64,000 nucleotides of DNA from Dyadobacter flavalbus (GCF_006149045.1 NZ_VBSN01000049.1:620001-684000), one strand, 5' to 3'; numbered from the stretch's first letter, positions 17,871-27,056 are shown. Notes: generated by a model from the letters alone, not told the origin. Numbers and translations are program-made.

Positions 17871-19466
17871 TTAAACTGCCATTTCAGTTTTGAATTCGGA
17901 GGTAAAATGGAAATGAATGGCCGGATTGTTTTCGCGGTTCATTCGGATCATCCATTCCGATTCGGCCAGAAATACCGGATTGCGGTCTTTATCGTAGGCA
18001 ATCTGATTTCCTTTCAGGCGCACAAACTGATCCATAGCCGCTTTATCATCCGCAGTAAGCCAGCATGCACGCGAAATATTCATCGGAACCCAGCGGCATT
18101 TGGCACCGTATTCATGCTCAAGACGATACTGAATTACATCAAACTGCAGTTCACCAACCGTTCCGACCACTTTCCGGTTTCCAAGATCCAGCGTGAAAAG
18201 CTGGGCGACGCCTTCGTCCGTAAGCTGCTGGATGCCTTTTTCCAGCTGCTTGGACTTCATCGGGTCCATATTGATCAGCTCCTTGAAAATTTCCGGCGAA
18301 AAACTCGGGATTCCTGAAAACTGAAGATTTTCACCCTCTGTCAAAGTATCGCCAATCTTGAAACTTCCGGTATCATACAACCCGACTACATCGCCGGGAA
18401 ATCCTTCGTCCAGCACACTTTTATCGGAAGCCATAAAGGTAAACGGACTTGAAAACCGCACTTCCTTGCCGAGACGGACATGCTTGTAAAACTTGCCGCG
18501 TTCGAATTTACCCGAACAAATCCTTAAAAATGCAATCCGGTCGCGGTGGCGCGGATCCAGGTTTGCGTGTATTTTAAATACAAAACCGGTAAATTTAGGC
18601 TCTGTCGGCTCCACTTCACGTACGTCAGTCGGGCGTGGCTGGGGAATCGGGGAAATCTGGCAGAAAGTATCAAGCAATTCCTTGATTCCAAAGTTATTGA
18701 TCGCGCTTCCAAAAAACACCGGCGCAAGCTGTCCTTTCTGATAAGCATCTTCTGAAAACGCATCGTAAACGCCTTCCACCAGTTCCACATCTTCAATCAG
18801 CTGCAAAGCATCGCGCTCGCCGACCAGCGATTCCAGATTTTCATCATCCAGCCCTACTTTGGCAACATCCCTTTCAATCTTGGTTTTATTGATTTTAAAG
18901 AAATACAGCATTTGCTCGTACAGGCTGTACACGCCTTTAAATTCAGCGCCCATATTGATCGGCCATGTGAGCGGCCTTACGCGGATGCCCAGCTTGGTTT
19001 CCAGCTCGTCCAGCAGTTCAAACGGGTTGCGGCCTTCGCGGTCGAGTTTGTTAACAAATACAATTACCGGCGTATTGCGCATGCGGCACACTTCCATAAG
19101 CCTTTCCGTCTGCTCTTCAACGCCTTTTACACAGTCAATGACGAGAATAACACTGTCCACGGCGGTAAGCGTGCGGTACGTATCTTCTGCAAAATCCTTG
19201 TGACCGGGCGTATCCAGAATATTGATCAGCAAATCATGGTATTCGAATGTCATGACGGACGTAGCGACCGAAATACCTCTCTGCTTTTCAATTTCCATGA
19301 AATCGGAAGTCGCCGTCTTTTTGATTTTATTGGATTTTACCGCACCCGCCGTCTGGATTGCGCCTCCAAAAAGCAGCAATTTTTCCGTAAGCGTCGTTTT
19401 CCCGGCATCCGGGTGACTGATGATCGCAAACGTGCGGCGTTTTTTTATTTCTTGTATATTACTCAT
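17871..19466 (-). CDS. prfC: Peptide chain release factor 3
   Basis: The 531-residue GTPase has the P-loop SHPDAGKT (17-24), the G2/switch region EKQRGISVATSVM, G3 LDTPGHKDF, G4 VNKLDREGR and the RF3-specific C-terminal domain (LGNRKVVGTVGELQFDVIQYRLEHEYG). RF3 removes RF1/RF2 from the ribosome after peptide release. I chose the ATG at 19466 (MSNIQEIKKRR), the family's usual N-terminus, rather than an upstream in-frame start. It is preceded by a TATCTTTG promoter box and by the terminator of ppa, so it is its own transcription unit. Confidence 0.96.
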   Translation of the reverse strand: MSNIQEIKKRRTFAIISHPDAGKTTLTEKLLLFGGAIQTAGAVKSNKIKKTATSDFMEIEKQRGISVATSVMTFEYHDLLINILDTPGHKDFAEDTYRTLTAVDSVILVIDCVKGVEEQTERLMEVCRMRNTPVIVFVNKLDREGRNPFELLDELETKLGIRVRPLTWPINMGAEFKGVYSLYEQMLYFFKINKTKIERDVAKVGLDDENLESLVGERDALQLIEDVELVEGVYDAFSEDAYQKGQLAPVFFGSAINNFGIKELLDTFCQISPIPQPRPTDVREVEPTEPKFTGFVFKIHANLDPRHRDRIAFLRICSGKFERGKFYKHVRLGKEVRFSSPFTFMASDKSVLDEGFPGDVVGLYDTGSFKIGDTLTEGENLQFSGIPSFSPEIFKELINMDPMKSKQLEKGIQQLTDEGVAQLFTLDLGNRKVVGTVGELQFDVIQYRLEHEYGAKCRWVPMNISRACWLTADDKAAMDQFVRLKGNQIAYDKDRNPVFLAESEWMIRMNRENNPAIHFHFTSEFKTEMAV

Positions 19467-19575
19467 ATCAGACCGATAAACAGCTTCCAATATCTTTCCG
19501 GCAGGATTTATAAGCGCTTTTCATTCAGCTTTTTGATTATGCCTGCCGGCGATACCGATTATATAAAAATTTGCA

Positions 19576-19583
19576 CAAAGATA
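19576..19583 (-). promoter_or_regulatory. Candidate -7 promoter element for prfC
   Basis: The minus strand reads TATCTTTG, matching TAnnTTTG, 110 nt before the prfC ATG and just beyond the ppa terminator hairpin. Confidence 0.5.
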
Positions 19584-19591
19584 AGAATAAA

Positions 19592-19618
19592 CAAAAGCCG
19601 TCCCTAGCGGGGACGGCT
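19592..19618 (-). terminator. Rho-independent terminator of ppa
   Basis: A 9-bp GC-rich stem (AGCCGTCCC at 19596-19604 with 19610-19618) with a 5-nt loop is followed on the minus strand by TTTTGTTT. It lies 46 nt past the ppa stop codon. Confidence 0.85.
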
Positions 19619-19664
19619 CAAAATTCCGGATCAAACGGCATTAAACCTGATGTAAATTATATTT

Positions 19665-20276
19665 TCAGTAATACGAATGCTTGTAATCTTCAACAGACGT
19701 CAGAATTACTTCATGCGCCTCTTCTTTTCCGTAAACATTGGTGATTTCAATGTGTGCTTTTTCGCCCGGCAGGTTTTTGTAAGTCAGGAAATAATGCTTC
19801 AGACGCTCGATGATTCCTTCCGGAAGTTCGCTCAGGTCCGAAAATGCACCGTATACTTCATCTCCTTTCAGTACGGCAATGATTTTATCATCTGCTTCGC
19901 CGCCGTCTATCAAACGGATTCCGCCGATCGGCTTGGCTTCGCACATAATGTTACCGTGAGAAATGATTTTTTCGCACAATACAATGATATCCAGCGGATC
20001 ACCGTCTCCTTCGGTCACATCGCGTCCGGAACGTTCTCTGGCCAGCAATGCGATTTTTTCGGCACAATACGTTTTGGGAATGAATCCGTAAAGTGCGGGA
20101 ACAATGTTTGAATATTTCTGAGGACGGTCAATTTTCAGATAGCCTGTCGCCTTGTCAATTTCGTATTTTACAGTATCAGTCGGAACGATTTCAATAAATG
20201 CAGTTACAAGTTCGGGTGCATTTTCACCCATTGGAATCCCGTGCCAGGGATGTGCTTTGTGTACGTTAGCTATCAT
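19665..20276 (-). CDS. ppa: Inorganic pyrophosphatase, family I
   Basis: The 203-residue soluble enzyme has the family I signature around EGDGDPLDIIVL, with the acidic metal ligands, and the preceding YGFIPKTYC strand, and a later Asp in DGGEADDKIIAVL. It splits pyrophosphate to phosphate and so drives biosynthetic reactions. The GT2 gene lies 51 nt upstream on the same strand and a terminator follows. Confidence 0.93.
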   Translation of the reverse strand: MIANVHKAHPWHGIPMGENAPELVTAFIEIVPTDTVKYEIDKATGYLKIDRPQKYSNIVPALYGFIPKTYCAEKIALLARERSGRDVTEGDGDPLDIIVLCEKIISHGNIMCEAKPIGGIRLIDGGEADDKIIAVLKGDEVYGAFSDLSELPEGIIERLKHYFLTYKNLPGEKAHIEITNVYGKEEAHEVILTSVEDYKHSYY

Positions 20277-20327
20277 TATTTATATAGAATGTAATATCTT
20301 TTAATTTTTTTAATGTGTTTAAGTGTT

Positions 20328-21299
20328 CTAACTGCCAACCCGACTGGAAATGTTGTAATCACCGGTTTTCGATACAGACTGCTTTACAAACAGCTCTCCA
20401 AGGAAACCGGCTAAAAATAATTGCGAACCCACCATGATTGCTACCAGCGCCAGAAAGAAAAGCGGATTTTCAGTAACATTCCGGTAAGGCTGCAGATGAT
20501 AAATATTATATAGCTTTTTACCTAAAAGCCAGAATGCTATGATGCTTCCAAGAAAAAACATGAGCGTTCCAAGACTGCCAAACAAATGCATGGGTCTTCG
20601 CCCAAACTTATTCACAAAGGCAATCGAAAGCAAATCCAGAAAGCCAAAAATAAATCTTTCAAGGCCAAACTTGGTGTAACCGTATTTGCGGGCCCGGTGC
20701 TGAACTACTTTTTCGCCTATTTTCCTGAAACCGTTCCACTTGGCGATAACCGGGATATAGCGGTGCATTTCGCCGTAAATCGTGATGTTTTTCACCACAT
20801 CTTTACGGTATGCCTTTAAGCCGCAGTTGAAATCGTGCAGCGACACACCGGAAATACTTCTGGTGGCCGCATTGAAAATTTTGGTAGGAACAGTCTTGGA
20901 AAGCGGGTCGTAACGCTTCTTTTTCCAGCCCGAAACCAGATCGTATTTTTCCTGCGTGATCATGCGGTACAAATCCGGGATTTCGTCCGGGCTGTCCTGC
21001 AAATCGGCATCCATTGTAATCACGACTTCGCCTCTTGTCGCCTGAAATCCGGTCTGCAATGCAGCGGTTTTTCCGTAATTGCGGACAAAGCGAAACCCGC
21101 GGATGTGCGGATTTACGGAAGAAAGCCGGGTAATGACCGACCAAGACGAATCGCTGCTGCCGTCGTCAATAAACAGGATTTCGTATGAAAAACCATTTTC
21201 GTCCATGACCCTTTCAATCCATTCGGCTAGCTCGGGAAGCGACTCTTCTTCATTGTAAAGAGGGACAACTACGGAAATCTGAATTACTGAATCGGTCAT
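20328..21299 (-). CDS. Membrane glycosyltransferase family 2 (DPM1/GtrB type)
   Basis: The 323-residue protein has a GT2 domain (residues 5-225): VVPLYNEEESL, DDGSSDSSW, the metal-binding DADLQDSPDEIP, and HDFNCGLKAYR. Two membrane segments follow (about 235-265 and 280-305). This architecture moves a sugar from a nucleotide donor to a polyprenyl phosphate on the cytoplasmic face. The sugar is unknown. No obvious flippase or acceptor-transfer gene is adjacent, but the surface glycan locus (34654-47734) lies on the same segment. It probably shares a transcript with ppa. Confidence 0.9.
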   Translation of the reverse strand: MTDSVIQISVVVPLYNEEESLPELAEWIERVMDENGFSYEILFIDDGSSDSSWSVITRLSSVNPHIRGFRFVRNYGKTAALQTGFQATRGEVVITMDADLQDSPDEIPDLYRMITQEKYDLVSGWKKKRYDPLSKTVPTKIFNAATRSISGVSLHDFNCGLKAYRKDVVKNITIYGEMHRYIPVIAKWNGFRKIGEKVVQHRARKYGYTKFGLERFIFGFLDLLSIAFVNKFGRRPMHLFGSLGTLMFFLGSIIAFWLLGKKLYNIYHLQPYRNVTENPLFFLALVAIMVGSQLFLAGFLGELFVKQSVSKTGDYNISSRVGS

Positions 21300-21360
21300 G
21301 AATAAAGTTCAATGGCAAAGCACGGGGCCGGTATTGCAGCAAAGTTCGTATTTTTCCTGA

Positions 21361-22083
21361 TCAAAATATTAAATAAAAGTCTTTCATTAAATCCCGGAAA
21401 GACGGATGATATGTAACTCCGTCATTTTCATATATATACAATACACTTTCATTTACAGGAGCAGCATATTTTTCTGTCTTTTGAAATTCCATGAGCAGCC
21501 GGAAAGGATTTTTGCCCGAGTGGTGACAAAGCGTTAGCTTACGGTTTAAAATCAAGCCGGCAGTTTTTGCTTTTTGCTGAAACCTTGTCCCTTCTTCCAC
21601 CGGAAACAGAACCTGAAATTTCCCTGAAGGTAAAAGCAGCCTGTTAATAGCAACAACAAGTTCTTCAAAGTCAAGCGAATGCGCATGATGCGCAAGGTTT
21701 TTCTTTTTGTCCGGCGATTTCAGGTCATCCTGAAAAAAAGGCGGGTTACTAATGATCACATCGTATTGTAAATGCGGGTCAAATTCCTGTATGGCAGTAT
21801 GATACAGTTTTATGCGGTTATGAAAAGGGCTTTTTGCAACGTTTTCACCGGCCTGCCCGAAAGCATCGGCGTCAATTTCCACTGCATCGATCAAAGCATT
21901 TGAATTTCTTTGCGCGGACATCAGCGAAAGCAAACCCGTTCCGGCACCAATATCGAGCACACGGCCCGCATTTTCCAGATCCGCCCACGCTCCGAGTACG
22001 CAGGCATCCGTACATACTTTCATGGCACATTTGTCCTGCCAGATTGTAAACTGCTTGAACTGAAAAGTTGAATTCCGGGCCAT
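21361..22083 (-). CDS. trmN6: tRNA1(Val) (adenine(37)-N6)-methyltransferase (YfiC/TrmN6 family)
   Basis: The 240-residue protein has the start typical of YfiC (FKQFTIWQDKCAMKVCTDACVLGAW), the SAM-binding motif LDIGAGTG (43-50) and the N6-adenine motif NPPF (113-116), followed by a K-rich loop with LAHH. Family members methylate A37 of tRNA1(Val). It begins 7 nt after the rnhA stop, so it is translationally linked to rnhA. Close paralogues methylate other targets, so exact specificity is inferred. Confidence 0.85.
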   Translation of the reverse strand: MARNSTFQFKQFTIWQDKCAMKVCTDACVLGAWADLENAGRVLDIGAGTGLLSLMSAQRNSNALIDAVEIDADAFGQAGENVAKSPFHNRIKLYHTAIQEFDPHLQYDVIISNPPFFQDDLKSPDKKKNLAHHAHSLDFEELVVAINRLLLPSGKFQVLFPVEEGTRFQQKAKTAGLILNRKLTLCHHSGKNPFRLLMEFQKTEKYAAPVNESVLYIYENDGVTYHPSFRDLMKDFYLIF

Positions 22084-22089
22084 ATGCGT

Positions 22090-22728
22090 CTATTTTCGTC
22101 CGAAATCAGCCGGATTTTCGCCCCAGTATTCCGTTTCCCATTTCAGAATCTTATTGGAAAACTGGTTAGTGGCCAGCCAGCGTTCGGCTCTTTGCAGCAT
22201 TTCAAAAACCGGCTTGTTCCGGGGCGTCAGTTCAAGCTTTGTGTTGGCATGTTTTTTCCTGATCCAGCTGATCGCCGTTCTGGAATCGCTGTAAATGGGC
22301 AAATCACTTTCTTTTTTCTGCAAATACGCAAGCGCATGGACAATGGCCAGAAATTCGCCGATGTTGTTCGTTGCATCTTTAAAAGGGCCCTGTAAAAAAA
22401 GCCGTTCGCCGGTAGCATAGTAAATACCCTGATATTCCATATCGCCCGAAGCCGTGTTCCAGGCGGCATCCACGGCAATGCTGTTTTTGATCGGCCGGCC
22501 GATATTGGCCGGCGCTTCTTTGGTTACAGCCGGTTTGTTATTTTCTTTTTTGGCAACAAATTCCCAGTAATTACGCTGAATGGCGGCTTCCGCTTCCTGA
22601 ATGGATTCAAAGGATTTGTAACGGGCGTCATCAAAACCTTTGATCTGTGCTTCGCATTCTTTCCAGTCTGTAAAAACGCCGGTTTTTCTTCCTTGCCAGA
22701 CTACGTAATACTTGGTCTTTTTTGCCAT
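22090..22728 (-). CDS. rnhA: Ribonuclease HI with N-terminal viroplasmin domain
   Basis: The 212-residue protein has a viroplasmin (caulimovirus/eukaryotic RNase H1 hybrid-binding) domain at 6-55 (YYVVWQGRKTGVFTDWKECE) and an RNase H domain at 82-212 with the DEDD residues Asp87, Glu125, Asp148 and Asp208. It cleaves RNA in RNA-DNA hybrids. I chose the ATG at 22728; an in-frame TTG two codons upstream is less likely. Confidence 0.92.
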   Translation of the reverse strand: MAKKTKYYVVWQGRKTGVFTDWKECEAQIKGFDDARYKSFESIQEAEAAIQRNYWEFVAKKENNKPAVTKEAPANIGRPIKNSIAVDAAWNTASGDMEYQGIYYATGERLFLQGPFKDATNNIGEFLAIVHALAYLQKKESDLPIYSDSRTAISWIRKKHANTKLELTPRNKPVFEMLQRAERWLATNQFSNKILKWETEYWGENPADFGRK

Positions 22729-22773
22729 GTTCAATTGATTCTTTGTGTATCAGTAATTGTTTAAAATCCGTTT

Positions 22774-24006
22774 TCAGGCTTTTTCTTCCCAGATCCGGCA
22801 TATATTTACAATCACTTCCACGGCTTTTTCCATATCCTGAACCGAAACCCATTCCAGCCTGGAATGAAAAGCATGCTCTCCGGCAAAAATATTCGGGCAC
22901 GGAAGTCCCATAAATGACAAACGCGACCCGTCCGTACCGCCGCGTATGCTTCGCTGAACGGGGTTCATGCCAAGCCGTTTCATAGCCAGAAATGCATTTT
23001 CCGTCACTTCCGGATGCAGGTCCAGCACTTCTTTCATGTTTCTGTACTGTTCCGTAACCTTGAATTCGGCCGTGGAATTGGGAAATTGCCTCAGAACGTC
23101 ATCCGTAATTTCTTTCAGCAATGCTTCTTTCTCATGCAGGCCTGTTGCGGTGAAATCGCGTATGATAAAGCTCAGCACGGCTTTTTCCTGAATGCCTTCC
23201 ATTTGTACGGGATGAATAAACCCTTCCTTGTCCTTGGTGGCTTCCGGTGAAATGGCCCGGGGCAATGCGGCCAAAATATTTCCGGCAATTTTCAGCGCAT
23301 TTTCAAGCTTATCCAGCGCATAGCCGGGATGCGTGCTCACGCCGTGAATCGTAATCTTTACGCCGTCAGCAGAAAAGGTTTCATCTTCCAGCGTTCCCAC
23401 CGCCTCACCGTCCACGGTATACCCGAAATCGGCACCCAGTTTTTCAAGATCGACTTTCTCGGTTCCGCGGCCTACTTCTTCGTCCGGCGTAAAAAGGATC
23501 TTGATCGTGCCGTGTTTAATTTCAGGATGCGTCTGCAGGAATTCAACGGCTGCCATGATTTCGGCAACGCCCGCTTTATTGTCCGCGCCAAGCAACGTAG
23601 TGCCGCTCGCCGTTACAATGTCATGGCCGATCTGCTGATCCAGATCGTGCAGTTCGCCGATCCGCAAAACCTGCGTCGGGTCGTCGGGCAGAATGATATC
23701 GGCACCGTTCCAGTTTTTGTGCACAATCGGTTTTACATTGGCTCCGGTTACATCCGGCGATGTGTCCACATGCGAGCAAAAGCAGATTACGGGAATGCCT
23801 GTTTTATCCGAATTGGAAGGAACCGTTGCATAGACATAGCCGTGTTCATCCAGATGTGCATCCTGAACGCCCAGTTCCAGCAGCTGTGAAACAAGCAATT
23901 CGCTCAGGTCTTTTTGTTTGGACGTACTGGGAAAAGTATCCGAATCAGGGTCCGATTGGGTATCGATCTTTACGTATTGAAGAAAACGGTCAAGAACAGA
24001 TGACAT
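22774..24006 (-). CDS. pepT: Peptidase T (tripeptide aminopeptidase)
   Basis: The 410-residue M20 zinc peptidase has His79 and Asp81 in FCSHVDTSPD, the bridging Asp in LGADNKAGVAEIM, the catalytic Glu-Glu pair in FTPDEEVGRG, VDGEAVGTLE, and the C-terminal His in GEHAFHSRLEW. It removes the N-terminal residue from tripeptides in the cytoplasm. It sits in a minus-strand run between the MazG-type gene (26 nt upstream) and rnhA (45 nt downstream). Confidence 0.95.
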   Translation of the reverse strand: MSSVLDRFLQYVKIDTQSDPDSDTFPSTSKQKDLSELLVSQLLELGVQDAHLDEHGYVYATVPSNSDKTGIPVICFCSHVDTSPDVTGANVKPIVHKNWNGADIILPDDPTQVLRIGELHDLDQQIGHDIVTASGTTLLGADNKAGVAEIMAAVEFLQTHPEIKHGTIKILFTPDEEVGRGTEKVDLEKLGADFGYTVDGEAVGTLEDETFSADGVKITIHGVSTHPGYALDKLENALKIAGNILAALPRAISPEATKDKEGFIHPVQMEGIQEKAVLSFIIRDFTATGLHEKEALLKEITDDVLRQFPNSTAEFKVTEQYRNMKEVLDLHPEVTENAFLAMKRLGMNPVQRSIRGGTDGSRLSFMGLPCPNIFAGEHAFHSRLEWVSVQDMEKAVEVIVNICRIWEEKA

Positions 24007-24032
24007 AAATAAAAGTGATTTAAAATAATTTA

Positions 24033-24497
24033 TCAGCCCAGAATCGAAGCTAAGTCGGCGGGAGAGTAGTTGATGTTTTTCAGCGTTTTGTCATCCGCCG
24101 TTCTGTAAACGAGGTATTTGCCATTATCTTCCTTGTAATAGCAATCCGTTCCTTTTGCCTTGTAATGCGCCACGGTTGCTTCGGCTTCTTCTACATTCAG
24201 ACAGGCTTTCGACATGTTGGAACGCTGCACTTCGTCAAAAAGCGCTCTGAATTTTTCACCAAGACCAAATTCCAGCACTGCGCCCGACAATACATACTGC
24301 AGATCGCAAAGTGCGTCGGCTACTTCTACAATGTCTTTTTCCAGAATGGCTACTTCCAGTTCTTTCAGCTCCTCGGCAAGCAAGGCCACGCGAAGCCGTG
24401 AACGTTCTTCCGAAGGGATGGCAGGCGTTTCCAGAATCGGATGCCTGAAAGTAGTATGAAATTCTGCGACCTGATTAAGGCTGTCCAGCTGCTGCAT
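24033..24497 (-). CDS. MazG/HisE-superfamily nucleotide pyrophosphohydrolase
   Basis: The 154-residue protein has the all-alpha NTP pyrophosphatase pattern: E-x2-E (LLAEELKELEVAI) followed by E-x2-D (DIVEVADALCDLQYVL). These acidic residues bind Mg2+. The family includes phosphoribosyl-ATP pyrophosphohydrolase and nucleotide house-cleaning enzymes. No his genes are nearby, so a house-cleaning role is more likely (inference). The C-terminal segment (YYKEDNGKYLVYRTADDKTLKNINY) is an added small domain. Confidence 0.85.
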   Translation of the reverse strand: MQQLDSLNQVAEFHTTFRHPILETPAIPSEERSRLRVALLAEELKELEVAILEKDIVEVADALCDLQYVLSGAVLEFGLGEKFRALFDEVQRSNMSKACLNVEEAEATVAHYKAKGTDCYYKEDNGKYLVYRTADDKTLKNINYSPADLASILG

Positions 24498-24544
24498 GTT
24501 GTGTTGATTTAAATATTTATCCTGATTGCCTGCATTTTTACCGG

Positions 24545-25114
24545 CTAAATAATCAGGTTTGTTTTGAATAATTTAATGGAAATGGCCAGAAGTATAATCC
24601 CGAAAACCTTTCTGAGTATGTCCGTTCCGCCGGTTCCGAGTTTGTTTTCGATCCAGTTGGACGATTTCAGGACCAGATATACAAAGAACAGATTCAGTAA
24701 AATTCCGATCAGGATGTTCTGGATCTGATACGTGGAGCGCAGGGCAAGCAAGGTTGTCATGGTGGCGGCGCCGGCAATGATCGGAAAGGCAATGGGTACA
24801 ATGGAAGCGGTTCCCACATCCAGGTCGTCGTGCTTGAAAATATTCCTTCCCAGAATCATTTCCATTCCCAAAAGAAAAAGGATAATGGCGCCTGCAATGG
24901 CAAAGGAAGCGACATCAACACCAAAGAGAGACAGCAGTCTTTCGCCCAGAAACAGAAACACAATCATGATGAATCCTGCTGCCAGCGTTGCTTTTTCGGA
25001 CTCGATTTTCCCCAGCTTTTTCCTGAAATCAACAATAACCGGCAATGAACCAAGCACATCGATCACAGAAAAAAGAATAAGCGTAACAGAAACGATTTCC
25101 TTGACGTTGAACAT
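24545..25114 (-). CDS. MarC-family integral membrane protein
   Basis: From the ATG at 25114 (MFNVKEIVSVTLILFSVID) the product is 189 residues with about six membrane segments and the MarC features: the early LGSLPVIVDF, the GAIILFLLGMEMILGR segment and IAFPIIAGAATMTTLLAL. MarC/UPF0056 proteins were once tied to multiple antibiotic resistance, but their transport substrate is unknown. An in-frame upstream start would put a polar extension ahead of the first helix and is less likely. Confidence 0.87.
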   Translation of the reverse strand: MFNVKEIVSVTLILFSVIDVLGSLPVIVDFRKKLGKIESEKATLAAGFIMIVFLFLGERLLSLFGVDVASFAIAGAIILFLLGMEMILGRNIFKHDDLDVGTASIVPIAFPIIAGAATMTTLLALRSTYQIQNILIGILLNLFFVYLVLKSSNWIENKLGTGGTDILRKVFGIILLAISIKLFKTNLII

Positions 25115-25206
25115 GAGGTTTTCTCGGGCATGTATGTGCCGCAAAGTTGCTCAAAACCGCTTGCTTACACAACTGTTGACCATTTCTTTCTGAAAAATTA
25201 CCAATG

Positions 25207-25920
25207 TCAGGACGCATTTCCGGGCAGGAAATTGAGGAATGTATTGAATTGCTTGCGGTATTTTTCTTCGTTGATTTTATAAAAATAGGCGCCTTTTTTG
25301 GAATAGCCTTTTTGCTTTTCGTCCAGCTTTACAAGCAGATTGGTCGAAAGCAGTTTCCGGCTGAAATTGCGTTTGTCAAGGTCTGTTCCGAAAATGGCTT
25401 CGTAGAGTTTTTGCAGCTGCGGAATCGTGAATTTTTCAGGAAGCAGCTCAAAGCCAATCGGATGCTGCGAGGCTTTGTACCGTAAATGCTGAATGGCCAT
25501 TTCCACCATGGAAGCATGGTCAAAAAGCAGATTGGGCAGCTCCTGCATGGAAAACCATTGCGCTTCGTAGCTTTTGGAAATCTTGTGATCGTAATCCTCC
25601 ACGTTGATCAGCGCAAAATAAGCAACGGAAACGGTGCGTTCCACCGGATCGCGTTCAGGGCTGCCGAATGTATGCAGCTGTTCAAGATAAATGTCGGTCA
25701 GGTTCGTGAGTTCAAACAGGATTCTGGAAGAAGCACTTTCCAGGCTTTCGTCGGGCTGCATCCAGCCGCCCATTAATGACCACGTATGATGCTCCTGCTC
25801 GATCCCTCTTTTTACAAGCAGCAATTTCAGCTCTTCACCGTCAAAACCGAAAATGATGGAATCCAGCGCAACCAGGTATTTAGTCTGAGCCTGATACTGT
25901 TTTAATATATCTAATCGCAC
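25207..25920 (-). CDS. Nudix-domain transcriptional regulator (NrtR/AraR-like) with degenerate Nudix box
   Basis: Residues 10-140 form a Nudix fold and residues 150-237 a winged-helix DNA-binding domain (TIPQLQKLYEAIFGTDLDKRNFSRKL), the NrtR architecture. In the Nudix box, G52-x5-E58-x7-R66 is kept. The next residues are I67-L-F-E70-L71-T-N73 where catalytic enzymes have E-U-x-E-E-x-G. Two of the three catalytic-helix glutamates are gone, so it should bind but not hydrolyse its ligand. Known members control NAD or sugar genes; no target is obvious here. Translation starts at GTG. A near-perfect 12-bp direct repeat lies 22-48 nt upstream. Confidence 0.88.
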   Translation of the reverse strand: MRLDILKQYQAQTKYLVALDSIIFGFDGEELKLLLVKRGIEQEHHTWSLMGGWMQPDESLESASSRILFELTNLTDIYLEQLHTFGSPERDPVERTVSVAYFALINVEDYDHKISKSYEAQWFSMQELPNLLFDHASMVEMAIQHLRYKASQHPIGFELLPEKFTIPQLQKLYEAIFGTDLDKRNFSRKLLSTNLLVKLDEKQKGYSKKGAYFYKINEEKYRKQFNTFLNFLPGNAS

Positions 25921-25941
25921 AACTTGTAAACTGCAGAAATG

Positions 25942-25968
25942 AGTTAATTAATGTTTAGTTAATAAATG
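25942..25968. promoter_or_regulatory. Candidate operator: 12-bp direct repeat upstream of the Nudix regulator
   Basis: AGTTAATTAATG (25942-25953) and AGTTAATAAATG (25957-25968) agree at 11 of 12 bases with a 15-bp period. They lie in the 75-bp gap between the aminotransferase gene and the GTG of the Nudix regulator, a suitable site for autoregulation. This is inference from position and repetition. Confidence 0.4.
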
Positions 25969-25995
25969 CAAATAACCATCAATAATACTCATTCG

Positions 25996-27054
25996 CTACT
26001 TATTTGAAGCCGCCCGGATCAGAAATCCCTCCAGAACTGCAATCTCTTCGTCACTTATTGCCGGAAAATTGGCGATCCGGAAACTCGTTTCCTTGTCTTT
26101 TCCGTAGCCGTTGCCCAGCGTAATCCCGTCCTGTTTTGCTGCTTTTTTCAATTCCGCAATCCTTGTCTTTTCTGCTTGTACGGCAATAACGGTATCGGAA
26201 CGCACGGCTTCATTTTTGACCAGCAGCTCGTATCCGTTTGAGGCCAGAAATTGATACCAGTTTTTCGCTCTTTGTTGTATGTTTTCTGAAATAACCTCAA
26301 TCTGCGCCACCTGCTCCATGACTTTACCCATGAGATAAATGCCAAGCGTGTTGGGCGTATACGGCGTCTGGAATTTGAGAAAGTTATCCCTGATGAAAAG
26401 CAGACTGTTGTAATGCTCATTTTCCCCGATTTCTTCTGCCCTGCGAACGGCACGCGGCGAAACGATCATGACGCCCAGCCCGGCCGGAAGCCCGAAACAT
26501 TTCTGAACTGAAGCATACCAGACATCGGCATTTTGCCACGGCAGCGCAACGCCCGCCATGGAAGAAGTAGCGTCCACGGCAATCAGGTTTTCAGTTCGGG
26601 AACGAAGTTCAGGGAGAAATGAAGAAGGAAGGAAAGTACCGTTGGAAGTTTCGCTGTGCGTGACGCAGATTACTTCATTTTCCTGAAAATCCAGTTTGTT
26701 CAAGTCCGGAACCGCTTCGGGATCAAAATAAAAAGCTTTGGCACCGGATGTGATTTTATGCGTATACTGCATCCATTTCTCACCGAAAGCGCCGTTGTAA
26801 ATATGCGTACTGGAAGCGGAAACGAGCGATTGCGCGATAATTTCCCAGCATTCGGTTGCCGATGATACAAAATACACTTCATAATCATCCGGAACGTCCA
26901 GCTTTGTTTTCAGTGACAAAATCGTACGCTGAAGCATTTGCATAAACGCTTCGCTTCTGTGATTGGCGCTGATCAGTCCGCTTTCGACAGCTTCCTGAAG
27001 ATACAACCCGACCTGCGGATAAACTTTGGACGGACCCGGATAAAACGTGATCAT
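25996..27054 (-). CDS. Class V aminotransferase (phosphoserine aminotransferase-like)
   Basis: The 352-residue PLP enzyme begins with FYPGPSKVYP, as in SerC-like proteins. It has Asp161 in VDATSSMAG and the PLP lysine Lys185 in SVQKCFGLPAGLGVM. The family covers phosphoserine and alanine-glyoxylate aminotransferases; the substrate cannot be fixed from sequence. The ATG at 27054 is 2 nt after the dapA stop, so the two are translationally coupled. That pairing hints at a role near the lysine/diaminopimelate branch or serine synthesis (inference). Confidence 0.85.
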   Translation of the reverse strand: MITFYPGPSKVYPQVGLYLQEAVESGLISANHRSEAFMQMLQRTILSLKTKLDVPDDYEVYFVSSATECWEIIAQSLVSASSTHIYNGAFGEKWMQYTHKITSGAKAFYFDPEAVPDLNKLDFQENEVICVTHSETSNGTFLPSSFLPELRSRTENLIAVDATSSMAGVALPWQNADVWYASVQKCFGLPAGLGVMIVSPRAVRRAEEIGENEHYNSLLFIRDNFLKFQTPYTPNTLGIYLMGKVMEQVAQIEVISENIQQRAKNWYQFLASNGYELLVKNEAVRSDTVIAVQAEKTRIAELKKAAKQDGITLGNGYGKDKETSFRIANFPAISDEEIAVLEGFLIRAASNK

Positions 27055-27056
27055 AC

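Noticed and set aside
18912..19607. 231-codon plus-strand open frame across prfC
   Set aside because: Shadow of prfC on the other strand; residues are biased and no family is evident.
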